This document shows, piece by piece, positions 25,170 to 38,256 of a stretch of 64,000 bases of DNA. Position 1 is the first letter of the stretch. Each line of letters opens with the position of its first letter. Source of the DNA: Marsupella aquatica (taxonomy: Eukaryota; Marchantiophyta); NCBI GenBank assembly GCA_973895155.1, contig OZ316898.1, forward strand, positions 13,640,001 through 13,704,000, written 5' to 3'. The translations under genes were made by a program, and so were the position numbers. The notes beneath the pieces were generated by a model, which was not told where the DNA came from, made no database searches, and saw only the letters and a list, made by a program, of their open reading frames with translations.

Positions 25170-28100
25170 ATGGCGACGGCGGTGGCTCTGCATACATGCA
25201 CTTCTGTTCTCCGCGGCGGGTCACGCAGCTCGGAGCAGAGCCTGAGCAGCATTGGGTCCCAATTCCCAAACAGCTTGTCATTGAGGGCGGGAAGGATTCA
25301 TGGAAGGCGCAGGTGTTCATGGCGTGCACACGTTAGAGCAGCGGAGAAGACACAACCGGGCATTCGCGCCTCAGCGACAGCCACAGTCGAAGCACCTCCT
25401 GCAGATCTGGGAGAACCAACTTATGGTCGCCAATTCTTTCCTCTTGCTGCTGTGGTTGGCCAGGTTCGTCTTCATTTGCATCCTCCCTCCTACAATACCT
25501 CTCGTTCAGCACCATGTTGCAAACTAAACTGAATTTCCAGTGGGCTTTATGTATCAATATTTTGAAGAAGTCTTACATTTGATCCTATCTGAACTCTGTT
25601 CCTGAAAATAGTCCTTAGAGTTCATTGTGTGTCATATTTCTATCTTTAGCGGCAGATCTACAGGATTCAGTTTGTTGCCGTGAGGCAATTCAGAAAGAGA
25701 GTATCGCAGTTAGGCAGCGCTTGACTCTAAGTGACCATTGAGAAGATGCTGCGTCACAGGATGCTATCAAGACTGCCTTATTATTAGGAGCAGTGGATGG
25801 AGCAATAGGAGGAATTGCGTTATCCGGCAAGCGTGGCACAGCAAAAACTATCATGGCGCGTGGATTACATGCGCTTCTACCTCCTATTGAAATTGTTAAA
25901 GGCTCCTTCGCCAATGCGGATGTCAAATGTCCTGAAGAGTACGTCGAGATTTTTGTATGGAGATTTTGATTGTCAAATTATGCAGCTTTTCGCATTTCAA
26001 TTTGAGGGTGCTGACTGCCGGGGCTTCTGTACAGGTGGGAGGCAGGATTGACTGACAGATTGCAGTACGATGGTAATGGGAATATCGCAGTCGAGGTTAT
26101 CAAAGCTCCATTTGTGCAGGTCGGCAATAAGCATGACCTCTCTTCAAACGTCTTGCTTTTCCCCGTAATAGACAGTAATGCGCGTCTCCCTTGTATTTCT
26201 ATGGGGATGAATTGGTTTCTTTTGCACCCTGAAGGTGTGCTTTCTGTACATTTCATCATACTGGTTGGGTGCTGATTTAACCGGAATTATTGTCCTTTGT
26301 CCCAAATATCTCCAGATTCCTCTTGGTATAACAGAGGATCGTCTTCTAGGTTCTGTTGATGTGGAAGAGTCAATAAAGACTGGAACTACTGTGTTTCAGC
26401 CGGGACTTTTGGCTGATGCTCATAGAGGTGTGTTGTACGTGGATGAGATCAACCTTCTAGATGAAGGAATTAGCAATCTTTTACTCAATGTGCTCACCGA
26501 AGGCGTGAATGTAGTGGAAAGAGAGGGTGTCAGCTTCCGGCACCCTTGTAAACCCCTTCTCATTGCTACATACAATCCTGACGAAGGCGCTGTTCGGGAG
26601 CATTTACTTGATCGAATTGCGATCAATCTAAGGTTTACTTGCAACCTTTTTTACTTCATGGGTGACCTTTGCCGTGTATCGCTTCATACTTATATGCTTT
26701 GATGCAAAGCCTATTTGGTTGCGAGTATACTCAGACTGGTCACAGCTGAACGAGTTCTCGGGGAGTACATGTGAAGGAATATTATTGATCCTATACCTGA
26801 TGTTTTGAAGTGCGTGATGTCTGAATCAGTGCCGATAATGAGATGAACTTCGACGACCGTGTGAATGCTGTGGAGATTGCTACTCAATTTCAAGAAAATT
26901 CAAAGCAAGTGCAGCGAGATGTGAATGAAGCAACCGACACAGTAAAGACACAGGTGATTCTGCTTTCACCATGCCATAATTGGTGCACAAAGGGTTTCCT
27001 AGAGGAATGGAGAGAGCTGCCTAAATGGGTTTAGGGGTTAAGGGTGGATACTGAGTGCATCTGAGTATTTCGAGAAATTCGTCAGATGTAAGGGCAGCTT
27101 GTAGTGTCCTTCTGAGCTAAGTTGTTAAACAGTCGTTATCAACAGGCGTCCTTTGGGAACCTGCCTTCTGACTTACCATTGGGCTGTCTTCTTTTCTCAG
27201 CGGGCATCTGTATAGTATAGTCCAATCAGCAGAAGCACTTAGGATTGAAACCAGGCCACAATCTGAGTTTTTCTTTTTTTGCCTTCATGGTAACAAGGCG
27301 ATGTCATCTGCTATTAGACTTTTGAGCAGTGACGAGTTCGGTTTGGCAGGTTATCCTGGCGAGGGAATGGCTGAAAGATGTCACCATAAGCAAGGAGCAA
27401 ATCAAATATCTAGTCATGGAGGCCATCCGTGGCGGCTGTCAGGTACTCGCACTGCTCCTTTTGGTTGCATATTGCAGTTGTATGAAGCTCGATTGAGGGT
27501 TTCGTTGTCAGCCATTGCAACTCTATGTATCTGAGACTCACGTCTGGAACAGGGACATCGTGCGGAGCTAATGGCCGTGAGGGTTGCTAAGGCATTCGCC
27601 GCATTGGAGGGACGTGATAGAGTTGGCGTGGATGATCTGAAGAAAGCAGTAAGTTCTGGAACTTTCCATTGCCCTAAACGCCACCCATTCTAAGATGTAC
27701 TGGACACATTTTGTAGGTTATGATACCAGGAGTCACCAATGTAGAACTCCTCTTGTGAACGTTTCGTCCTGCTCGATGATCTTCTATCCACATTCTCATA
27801 ACTTTTCCCAATTGCTTGTATATGTGGTGGAATGTGACCATTCAACTATCTTTTCTTGCAGGTTGAACTTGTGATCATACCACGATCAATTCTGATGGAC
27901 ATGCCTCCTCAGGATGATCAGCAACAACAACCTCCACCACCTCCACCACCACCACCAGAAAATCAAGAGAAGCAAGAAGACGAGGAGGACAAGGACAAAG
28001 TAAGCTGACGGGTTATTTATGATTCGTGCGGAGTCCAGTACAAGATGAACACAATTTTTCATTTTAATAGCGAAATGTCCTACAAAGAATGATCGTGTGG

Positions 28101-30581
28101 TAGCTTAACTTAAAGTAGCGATTTCTTGTGAACGTGTGAAATGCATCTTGTCTAGGAAGAGGAGGAAGAAGACGAGCAACAGGAGGAACAGGAACAGCAA
28201 GTTCCAGAGGAGTTCGTATTTGATGCTGAAGGAGGGTTGGCAGACCCTCAATTGCTGTTTTTCGCTCAACAAGCAAACAAACGGAAGGGGAAAGCTGGCC
28301 GTGCCAAGAATGTTATATTCTCGGAGGACAGAGGGCGATATATCAAGCCCATGCTTCCGAAGGTATGCCTTGCATATTCCAATGCCTGTATGCTTGTTCC
28401 ACCATTGGACCCTGGAGTTCCACCTGTAGTAAAATGTCCAGCCCAAGTTATTAGCATGACCGCTTTTCATTTCCCATGGAAAAGGTGGTAGGATCAGGAG
28501 TGGTTGTGTTGTGTTGATTGTTAGTGTCCTTATCTTGCTTACAGTTGTAGGTTTACAGACAGTTATGATCCTCTCTCCGGGGACCCATGGCATGAATTCC
28601 CGTGGACTTGAAATTTCTTCATTTCTCTCTTTGATTAGGGTCAAGTGAAGCGATTGGCTGTGGATGCAACTTTGAGGGCAGCTGCACCTTATCAAAAATT
28701 GCGGAGACAAAGAGCAATTGACAACGGGCAGCAAAGAAAAGTTTATGTTGAGCAGTCTGATATGAGATCCAAGCGCATGGCTCGTAAGGCTGGAGCTCTG
28801 GTACTTATCACTGCTATCTGGTTGTCTAAGAGTGTGCGATGCTAAGTCGAAGAAATTTGGTATACTTCGCTGTGTTCATCACAATGAACTCTAGAAATTG
28901 CAATTAGTAACCTCAGGATAACTTCACAGAATGAACAAGCTGATTATTTTGACCCGAGTTTGTGACTGGTCTGCAGGTCATATTCGTAGTTGATGCTAGT
29001 GGAAGTATGGCCTTGAATCGCATGAATAACGCCAAAGGTGCAGCTATGCAGCTTCTGGCTGATAGCTATACCAGCAGGGATCAGGTGCACTTTTGCTATC
29101 ATTTGAACTTTCGTATCGAGTGCAGATGACAAATAACTTGTTCAATTATACAAAGGTGATAAATTTACAGTAACATTTGATATATTGAATATCGACTTGC
29201 AAGTTCTCTTGAAATCAATCTGTGTTTTGGCAGGTATCCATCATACCATTCAGAGGCGATGCTGCAGAGGTGCTTCTTCCACCATCAAGGTCTATTGCTA
29301 TGGCAAGGAAGCGCCTGGACAGGCTCCCATGTGGCGGCGGTTCACCCCTTGCGCATGGGCTTGTCACGGTAATCTTGGAATTCAAAAGCTTGGGATTTCC
29401 TGGAAATTCTGAGTCGGATATAAGTCGGATCTTATTGAAGACAGTGGCCTCATCCACTTATTAAAACAGAGGATGGAAAGGACTAGATGGAAGACTGTCT
29501 TCTGAAGTACACTAGGGTTGTATTTTGCTGCCGTTGGTGGCATAAAATGTTATGCTTTTGTTAAGACGATCTCTTCGATCTTGGGTAGTAACACGTTGTT
29601 TTTACTTTAATTGCCATGCGTTATGCAGGCTGTCAGAGTAGGCATGAATGCAGAAAAAAGTGGAGATGTCGGACGAGTGATGATTGTGGCAATTACTGAT
29701 GGGAGGGCCAACGTTTCACTAAAAAAGTCAAATGGAGACGAAGAGGCCAATATGCCCGACGCGCCCCGGCCAACACAGAAAGAGTTGAAGGTAAACGCAC
29801 AAACCGACCTCTGAATAGTCCACACTCAGCAATCCTGATGAGGTTTTCTTTTGCCTCTGCTAATGTCAGAGTGATTATAGCGAGTCTAGCGTATTGGACG
29901 TGATGGCTAATTTTCTCGGTTAACATCTTGTGCCAGGATGAGATATTAGAGGTGGCTGGAAAGATCTACAAGGCAGGGATGTCACTTCTTGTAATTGATA
30001 CAGAAAACAAGTTTATCTCCACCGGATTTGCCAAAGAGATGGCTCGGATTGCTCAAGGTTGGTATAAATAATCTGATCCTTCAAAGCTGAAATACGATTT
30101 TGGGACATAATTGCGTTTGTCGACCTTCCATTGACCCACATTTCGGGATAGTGAGACCTAACATGAAATCAGAGGCAAATGTAGACATCAACAAAAGTCC
30201 TCGCCCCTCAATAAAGCCTCTAAGTGAAGTGAATGTAGGTAATTTCCTCGCTCCCTTACACTGTGACGGGTCGAGCTTCCGTTGACTTTTTCTGGAAATT
30301 GGGGCCGAAAATAGAATTGTAAGGTACTATACGCATCAATAAGGGTCCTGGTCCCTCTATCAAACGTCCAATCAAACGTTCCAATCTATCAAGGTAGATA
30401 TGCACTCCCTCATTCCTCCAAGAATGTAAATCGCATGCTCCTGTGTCATGGTTTTAGTGAGCTAATCGTGATTTTTGGGGTGTTTGATGATGCAGGAAAG
30501 TATTATTATCTCCCAAATGCATCAGACTCTGTGGTATCAGCAGCGACTAAGGAGGCACTCGGTCAATTGAAGAGTGAATAG
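25170..30581 (+). CDS. CHLD: magnesium chelatase subunit D, complete 15-exon gene
   Basis: Exons: 25170-25463, 25760-25938, 26035-26119, 26316-26632, 26830-26953, 27350-27442, 27553-27648, 27862-27999, 28156-28362, 28639-28800, 28977-29084, 29234-29368, 29629-29790, 29937-30057, 30496-30581. All are GT-AG with consistent phases and total 2307 bp, giving 768 aa (Arabidopsis CHLD is about 760). With CHLI and CHLH it inserts Mg into protoporphyrin IX in plastids, the first committed chlorophyll step. Seen: a Ser/Arg-rich transit peptide; YGRQFFPL at the mature start (about 85-92); a degenerate Walker A (GKRGTAKT, 121-128), normal for the D subunit; a Walker B-like VDEINLLDE (228-236); a polyproline tract (about 420-429), then an acidic Glu/Gln linker; FSEDRGRY before the VWA domain; and the MIDAS motif DASGS (571-575). 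A rearranged partial copy lies at 18230-19405. Confidence 0.97.
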
Positions 30582-32200
30582 GTACAGGTAGCGTAGTTTA
30601 GAGCCGTGGCTTAAGCGGTATCAGCTGTTCTGCTGACTCCTGGTTGTGATGTTTCAAAAGCACAGCTGCTACATTTTTCGCAGAACTCATCTTGCCATCC
30701 TGTCAATCCGAGTGTGCTCCGGTTGGCAAATAGGGCATGTAGTTTACAGGCGTTTGTAACCTTCCAACTACTCTAGAGCATGCAGGGTGCAGTAACTTAA
30801 TGTCTCAGTTGCTCGACGTAGGAAGCTGCCCAAGCATTGCAGTGGATGTAAGACTGCCCGATTAAATGATGTGGTCCCCTTATTTAGGGCTAGAGAGCTG
30901 CTGGTACCTCGTGCACTGGCACAATTTTCTTTGCTGGGAAGGCAAGCATGTAAAGAAGATAAGATGCCAAGTGTCTTTGTTGCGCAGCCAAGATTGGCAC
31001 GACGATAGATACCAGCCTTGATTTTCAATTGACTGACTGTTTTGTGTCTCACCATCCGTCCTTGTATAATAGAGACTACCACAAACTGGGTTGATCTGCC
31101 ATGTCAATGTCAAGTTCGGCTCGATTGTCAATAACTAGGGTATTCTCAACAGGCAAGCTGTGAGTTGCAAGTCTGCTCTATATCATGCGCTACTAAGAAG
31201 CCTGGATTGTTCTCAAATTGATAAGAATGTCTTGGAACTTTTCCTTTATCGAAGGGAAAGGAAAGATGAGGGGTATGCAAGCTTGCACTATTTAGAGTCC
31301 TTTGAATGGTTTGTCAAACAGGTACGATAATATTTCATAAACTGTCAAATTTTCCATTCCTCAACCGTCACTCTGATGATTTTACTTGTGTTGAGTTATA
31401 ATTAAGACTTCCATGTTGCATTACCTTCATGCACTGTCTGTTTCTCATGTCTCTAATTCCCTCTTAGGAGTAGTAAGTCTCTTCTGGTGGAATAATGGAA
31501 GCATGCATACCCCTCATCTTTCCTGAGAACAAAGGTTTGACACTGCTACTCAGATGGACACAGTAACTTCATAGTGACATATAATACTCGCAGCAGGCTG
31601 AATTTACATTGTAACCAAAGGAACCAATCTTTTTAGTTGATTGAGAATCCACTGAAAACGCTCTATTCCTGGTCAAATACATGTTTACTTGTCATCAAAC
31701 TGAAATGTAAAACATGCTATGGGAGTAGATTTAATGTGTCATATGCGTCCATCAGGGTTTAGTGTGTCCATCTGAGCTTCAACTGGTTGTTTCCACTCAA
31801 ATAGGGGATTTAAGTCCATGTCTTTTAGTGGCAAAACTTAGCCAAATTCCACCCGAGTGAAGCCTTTGCCACCTTTGGAGAACAATCATCAGACTTTTTG
31901 TGTTCATTTGCCAGTTTCCCACCTAGCTGCAGACCTTCTTGGCTACCTTATTGGCTGACTGTTATCCTTAAATCTAGAGATATCTAAAGGTCAGAAATAA
32001 GTCACTTAAAATTAATAAAGTAAATTCTCTTCCACCCCTGGCAATTGAACAAGAAAAATTACTTCTCAAACCCAATGATGAAATATGAGTTAGTGTCACT
32101 TTGAGCTCTAAACTTGAAACTTGTTTTCAGCACAGGCAACTCAACAATTTCAGATCTTGCAACATGATTTTTCGTGCATGGAGGTAACTGACAATCGGTT
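30582..32200. other. 3' flank of CHLD and intergenic, no gene recognised
   Basis: The CHLD 3' UTR is followed by AT-rich sequence with only short ORFs, ending at the copia B insertion site. Confidence 0.5.
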
Positions 32201-32205
32201 CCCAC

Positions 32206-32531
32206 TGTGGGGAGAAATCAGATCAGGAAAAACACTCCAAACATGCACGTGCTCAATAGTTACGTGGTTCGCCTCAAGGTTGGCTACGTCCACGGGAAGA
32301 CCAAACTTTATTAGCGGTTATGTGTGTACTCAAGCATCACCATAGCTCTCATCTCTTCAAGCTCTCATCTCTTGCTATATCCCTGTGTTCTCTCTTGAGA
32401 ACTCTCTTGTGTGTGTTCTCACACCACATACAAGTTGAAGAGATAAGGATCAATCTCTTCAACTAGGGTTTACTCTAACCCTAGTTAACATCCTAACCAT
32501 AGTTCAACCCAAGACTGAGTTAACCTCTACA
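32206..32531 (-). repeat. 3' LTR of copia B
   Basis: 326 bp with TG...CA ends. It differs from the partner LTR at one base (CATGCACG here, CATACACG there). Confidence 0.97.
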
Positions 32532-32533
32532 AA

Positions 32534-32542
32534 CTCCCCCTT
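32534..32542 (-). promoter_or_regulatory. polypurine tract of copia B
   Basis: AAGGGGGAG on the minus strand, two bases from the 3' LTR; it primes plus-strand DNA synthesis. Confidence 0.9.
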
Positions 32543-32723
32543 GACTCACGTCTTGGGAGGGTTCATAATATTGTCTTTTCCTTACAAGTTCCTCTGCGGG
32601 AAGTTCAAGACAGTAAGGCCAAAAGGCCCTCCCCCTAATGCAAGGGTTAACTAGAACTAAGCCGTAACAGATAAGCCATCGGATGGAGTACTCATATAGA
32701 GACATTTTCTTGGTTAACTCTAT

Positions 32724-35700
32724 TTACAATATTTGTAAATAATTACAATGCCTTGAAAAACTATTGGAGTCTAATACTTTGGTAAAAGCATCCGCTGGAT
32801 TAAGCTTTCCATCAATCTTGACAAGCTCAAATTCATCATCCGATAATGCCTGTCGGATGAAATGATAGCGGACATCAATGTGCTTTACCCTGCCATCCAT
32901 CACCTGATTCTTGGCAGTGTAAATTGCACTTTGACTGTCACAATGAAGATACACAGAATCTTGTGATAAGCCCATCTCTTTGACAAGCTTTTTCAACCAA
33001 ATGGTCTCTGATGCTGCTTCTGCTGCCGCTACATACTCGGCATCCATAGTAGACTTTGCAACACACTTTTGGAGAGTAGACTTCCAACTAATGCATCCAC
33101 CAGCAAGTGTAAATACATATCCAGTTGTTGATCTCCTCTTATCCAGATCACCTGCGTAGTCTGCATCCACATAACCTTGAAGCACTTTCATATTGTTTGA
33201 ACTTGCATCAAACAATAAACCCTTCTTAGTGGAACCTCTGATGTAGCGCAAAATCCATTTCACTGCTTCCCAATGGACTTTTCCTGGATTTGCCATGTAT
33301 CTGCTTACCTTGCTAACGGCATAAGCTATGTCTGGTCGGGTGCATACCATGAGATACATTAAACTGCCCACAGCACTTTCATAAGGAACTTTGGACATCA
33401 AACTTTTTTCTGTTGTATCCGATGGACAAAATGCTGCAGAAATATTGAAATGCCTTGCCAAAGGAACACTCACAGCCTTAGCATCTGCCATGTTGAATTT
33501 TGAGAGCACCTTCTCTGCATATCTTTTTTGCGTCAGCCAAAGTTTGGCTTTGTTCACATCCCTGACAATCTCCATGCCTAGGATCCTCTTGGCTGTGCCC
33601 AAGTCCTTCATCTTAAACTCAGAATTGAGTTGGGCCTTAAGCTTATTAACTTCGCCCCTATCCTTTGCTGCAATGAGCATGTCATCCACATAAAGTACAA
33701 GGATGACAAACTTAAAACCTATGTTGTTCACACGCCTGATGTAAACACATGGATCGTACACGCTTCGCAAAAATCCAAGCGATTTCAAAAATTCATCAAA
33801 ACGCTTGTTCCATTGCCTTGGGCTCTGCTTTAATCCATACAAGGATTTTAGCAATCTGCATACCAAATTTTCCTTGCCCTTTTGTACAAAACCCTCTGGT
33901 TGCCTCATGTAAATCACCTCATCCAACGATCCATATAAGAATGTCGTGACAACATCCATTTGATCTAAAACTAGATCAAATAAAACTACAAGAGCACATA
34001 GCAAACGTATTGTTGAATACTTTGCTACGGGTGAAAAAACCTCATTGTAGTCTATACCTTTCTGTTGAGTAAAACCCTTGGCTACCAACCGAACCTTAAA
34101 TATCTTCTCAGCATCCTCCGTGGGTCCATCTTTCTTTCTATACACCCACTTGTTGTCAACAGCCTGCTTGTCACTAGGTAGACTTGTGAGTTCCTAAGTC
34201 TTGTTATCATGAAGTGATTTCATTTCCATGCGCATCGCCGCCTGCCATTGTTGCTTCTCCATAGAAGCTAGGACCTCTCGAAATGAGGATGGATCTCCAT
34301 CTTCTGTCACCAATGCATCAATAGATTTTTCATCCAAATCCACTTGATCAGAAGGAAGCCAAGTTCCATACCTTTCTCAGGCTTGACGTTTGCGAGTTCC
34401 TCTTCGCACTGAAGACTCTGGCTGATCTGATTGTAGTGTGCTTTGCCTTACAGTGGTGTCAACATATTCTTCATCTGACACATCCTTTCCCCTTAAATCC
34501 TCTAGAGAAGGAGATTGCTCTTTGTTAGTAGTAGGGAATTGATCTATCTCCCCCTCCTTCAATGATTTTTCTTCATTGAAGGATACATCCCGACTAACAA
34601 GTAACTTGCAATCAATTGGATCCCACAACCGATAACCTTTAATTTCACGCTGATAACCAAGAAAAATGCATTTCTGGGCTCTAGGATCTAGCTTAGTCCT
34701 ATTGTTGCTAGGAACATGTGCATATGCTTCACAGCCAAAAACCCTAAGCTTTGAATAATTAGCAGGTCGATTGTGCCATAACTCAAAGGGGGTTTTGTAA
34801 GTAATTGCTTGACTAGGAGAGAGATTTACTAGATAAGCAGCAATGTTCACAGCTTCCGCCCAAAAGATTTGTGGCAATTTAGAGTGGCTCAACATGCTCC
34901 TTGCTCGCTCCAACAATGTGCGGTTGAATCGCTCAGCAACACCATTTTTCTCAGGAGTGTACACAGTTGTGAGATGGTGAGTAATTCCCTTATTTGCACA
35001 ATACGTGTTGAACTCGCCAGAGGTGTATTCACCACCATTATCTGATCGTAGATATCTCACATTCTTTGCAATCTGTGTCTCAACTTGAGCTACCCATTGT
35101 TTGAAGATGGAAAGCACTTCAAACTTATGGGCAATGAAATAAATCCAAACAAACCTTGAGTAATCATCGATAAATGATACATAGTATTGTTTGCCTGAAT
35201 GTGAGGAAACCGGAGCAGGACCCCACACATCAGAATGAATATACTCAAGTACAACTTTAGAATGATGAATAGCAGTCGGAAATGGAGTTCTTGTTTTCTT
35301 GCCGACAATGCAATGATCACAAAAACTCAACTTGCATGCTTGCAATCTTGGTAGGAGATGTCGCTTGTGTAAAATTTCCAAACTTTTTTCACTCATGTGA
35401 CCAAGCCGAGCATGCCATAAATTGATTTTCTCCTCCTGAGATGTGACCAAATTGACTTCGGCAGGAAGGGTGGTGCCTTCCAAGACATAAATGTTTCTTT
35501 TCCTCTTGCCAATAAGAACTTCAATTTATCCATGTGTGACTGTTAACACCCCATCAGTTGCACTCCATTGATAACCCTTCGCATCCAAGTAGCCAAGAGA
35601 AATCAAATTCTTACACATTTCTGGAATGTGTCTGACATTTGATAGAGTACAGTACTTGCCACCAGGTAATTGAATCTTTACGGATCCAATCCCTAAAACT

Positions 35701-36752
35701 TTGCAAGAATGATTATTTCCCATCAAAACAGATCCGTTGATAGGAGTGTAGGATGAGAAAAATTCACGCATATAACACATGTGATACGAGCAAGCGGAAT
35801 CCAAAATCCATTGACAATCCTCAACTTGGGAAGTGGTACACAATGCAAATCCTTCACTATCCTCTTCTCGAACAACTACTTGGGCTGAAGAACCGGCAAC
35901 TTCCTTGAATGTGTCTTTGACGCAACAATCCTTCTTCATGTGGCCCACTTTATCACACTTCCAACACTTTATTTCACGAGTAGACTTGGATGGTGATTTG
36001 GATCGAGATCTGGATCTAAACCTCCTCCTACCAAAAGATCGGTTGTGGAACCTTCCTCGCTCCATGGGAAGTGGGTTAAACCTTTTGTTTTCATGAGATG
36101 GCTCCCTTGATTTGCCTCTTTCTACCAACAGTGTTGTTGATGATGAGGTTGAGGTAGGATGAGCTGAAGAAACCAACTTAGACTGCATGTCATCGGTCAA
36201 CAGGGCACTCACCACATCATTGTAGGATATAGTTGTCTTATCACGGAATATAAGAACTCGAGACAAAGATTGGTACGAAGGTGGTAGTGAGCTCAAGAGT
36301 TGTAAGGCTTTCTTTTCTTCGCTCAAATGCTCCCCCAAATTCTCTAGGTCAACCACAAGATCATTGAACTGATCGATATGATCTTGAATCTTGACTCCAT
36401 CAGCCATTTTGAATTGCATGAGCTTCAGGCTTGCATACATTCGGTTTGACATCTCCTTCTTGTAGTACTTGTTGCGCAATGCTTGAAACAAGTCCGTCAC
36501 CGTTTGTGTTGATTTTTCCTCAAACTGCTTCTTCACATTGTTTTTCAGGTACATTCCAACAATGCTTATCGCTTGATCCTGAAGATCATGCCAATCATCA
36601 TCTTCCATCTCCTTGGGTTGAGATCTTAGTACCTTGCCTAGGCCCATCGCCCTAAGTGCATCCCTCACGTTACGTTCCCACATTGTATAGTCCATCCGAC
36701 CATCAAATTTTTCCACCTCAAACCTTTGACCTCCAATCCTAGTAGTCGCCAT
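32724..36752 (-). pseudogene. copia B gag-pol frame with in-frame stop codons
   Basis: One continuous frame, with no frameshift, broken by at least three stops. It starts at the ATG complementary to 36750-36752. Open parts: 36752-35526 (gag, CCHC knuckle, protease ILDSACSYHM; ends at TAA 35526-35528); 35525-34377 (pre-integrase HHCC zinc domain and integrase core with HSDVWG, RSDNGGEY and NGVAERFNR; ends at TGA 34377-34379); a short piece ending at TAG 34194-34196; and 34193-32724 (reverse transcriptase with YVDDM, then RNase H with DADYAGD, MDAEY and HCDSQSA). All catalytic motifs are present, but the chain cannot be made in one piece without readthrough. Copia A has Ser codon TCA at the first stop position. 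Confidence 0.93.
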
Positions 36753-37911
36753 CGCTAGAATGCCAAATGTAGTGTGGAGTTGCCTTCCAACAAGAAATAA
36801 ACGTCGAATGCTTAGATGCGGGGTGTGAAAATAAGGCCAAAAATGAAAGTTGGTGAATTTTGAAACTGATCACTCCTGTGTGTAGCCCACAAGGTAACGC
36901 TCCAAATGCTGAAAACGGTTTGTCAAACGGACTCTCGAGTGCCGAGAATTTTTACTCTGACCGGAGGGGGGTAAAAAATGAAATAAATACCCCTCGAGGG
37001 AATCTTTTATGCCAAAGATTCCACTAATATGCGTTTCCAAAATTGAGCACACCAATGCTTGCCTAGCTTCCCCCAGTACACCTCTCCAAAAGTTGAAGTT
37101 GATTCGATTTTGTTTGCCGCTCAGAATCTTTGACCTTCGGTAAAAATTTAAGCCTGTGGAAAAAGAATCTTTTCGGGAAATTCCGTCCGCCCTTGTACAG
37201 CCCATGTGGGGGAAATTCACAGGGGGCACTTCCCCCTACCCGAGCCCTGTCGAGCCCTAAAAGGCCTCCTCGAAGTTTTCGACCTCCTCGCGCGTCCGCG
37301 GAAGTCGCGACTACTTGCGGCAGAAAGTACCCCTCGGCGGATTCACTCAAATTCCCGTCTCAGTTTTTGACTAAATCTAATTATGATTTCAGATTCAGAA
37401 ACTAGACTTCGAGGGCATCAAGATCGATATAAAGAACTCGCAAAACGATGGAGTAATGAGGGAGAAACGATTCGTTGAAAGTGACTGATATTAAGTTATC
37501 CGCCATAGCCAAAATTTCGAGCTCAAAAAAACGAGAATTGAAATTAAGATTACTTCTCAACCGTTTGACGAAATCTAGCGATGTTGATATCAAAACATCT
37601 AGAAAGACGAGGCGCTCAAGCGTGTCTCAGTTTCAAGTCCCGATAGAACAATCAAAAAGACTGATCTGAGAAATTGACCTTATCTCTTGCCCGATAACGT
37701 AATTTGAAAACCGTCACTTACAATTGTTTCCGTTTTTGACCTCAGGCCTTCATTGCTTCACTGAAATGAGCCCCTGGTTGTGTGCTCCACACTTGTGAGA
37801 AGATTGAGTCCGATCTTCTTCCAATAGCTCCGCTTTGAAGAGGAAATCATCCGCTGTTCGCTTTGCTTGAAGCAAGTTCTATGGAGTTCCTAATCGACTG
37901 AAAAAATCTGA

Positions 37912-37923
37912 GCTCTGATACCA
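37912..37923 (-). promoter_or_regulatory. tRNA-iMet primer-binding site of copia B
   Basis: TGGTATCAGAGC on the minus strand, two bases inside the 5' LTR. Confidence 0.96.
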
Positions 37924-37925
37924 AT

Positions 37926-38251
37926 TGTGGGGAGAAATCAGATCAGGAAAAACACTCCAAACATACACGTGCTCAATAGTTACGTGGTTCGCCTCAAGGT
38001 TGGCTACGTCCACGGGAAGACCAAACTTTATTAGCGGTTATGTGTGTACTCAAGCATCACCATAGCTCTCATCTCTTCAAGCTCTCATCTCTTGCTATAT
38101 CCCTGTGTTCTCTCTTGAGAACTCTCTTGTGTGTGTTCTCACACCACATACAAGTTGAAGAGATAAGGATCAATCTCTTCAACTAGGGTTTACTCTAACC
38201 CTAGTTAACATCCTAACCATAGTTCAACCCAAGACTGAGTTAACCTCTACA
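37926..38251 (-). repeat. 5' LTR of copia B
   Basis: 326 bp with TG...CA ends. It would carry the promoter of the element, transcribing toward lower coordinates. Confidence 0.97.
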
Positions 38252-38256
38252 CCCAC

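Larger units (their letters stand above)
32206..38251 (-). mobile_element. Ty1/copia retrotransposon B, complete with target duplication
   Basis: A 6046-bp element on the minus strand, with LTRs at 32206-32531 and 37926-38251 (326 bp each, one difference by eye). It is flanked by the 5-bp duplication CCCAC (32201-32205 and 38252-38256). On the minus strand the order is 5' LTR, primer site, leader of about 1.17 kb, gag, protease, integrase, reverse transcriptase, RNase H, polypurine tract and 3' LTR, which is the copia order. About 0.3% LTR divergence implies recent insertion. The coding frame has at least three nonsense codons. Confidence 0.98.

Noticed and set aside
28105-28734. 209-codon minus-strand frame over CHLD exons 9-10
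   Set aside because: It overlaps well-supported CHLD exons and splice sites and has no domain.
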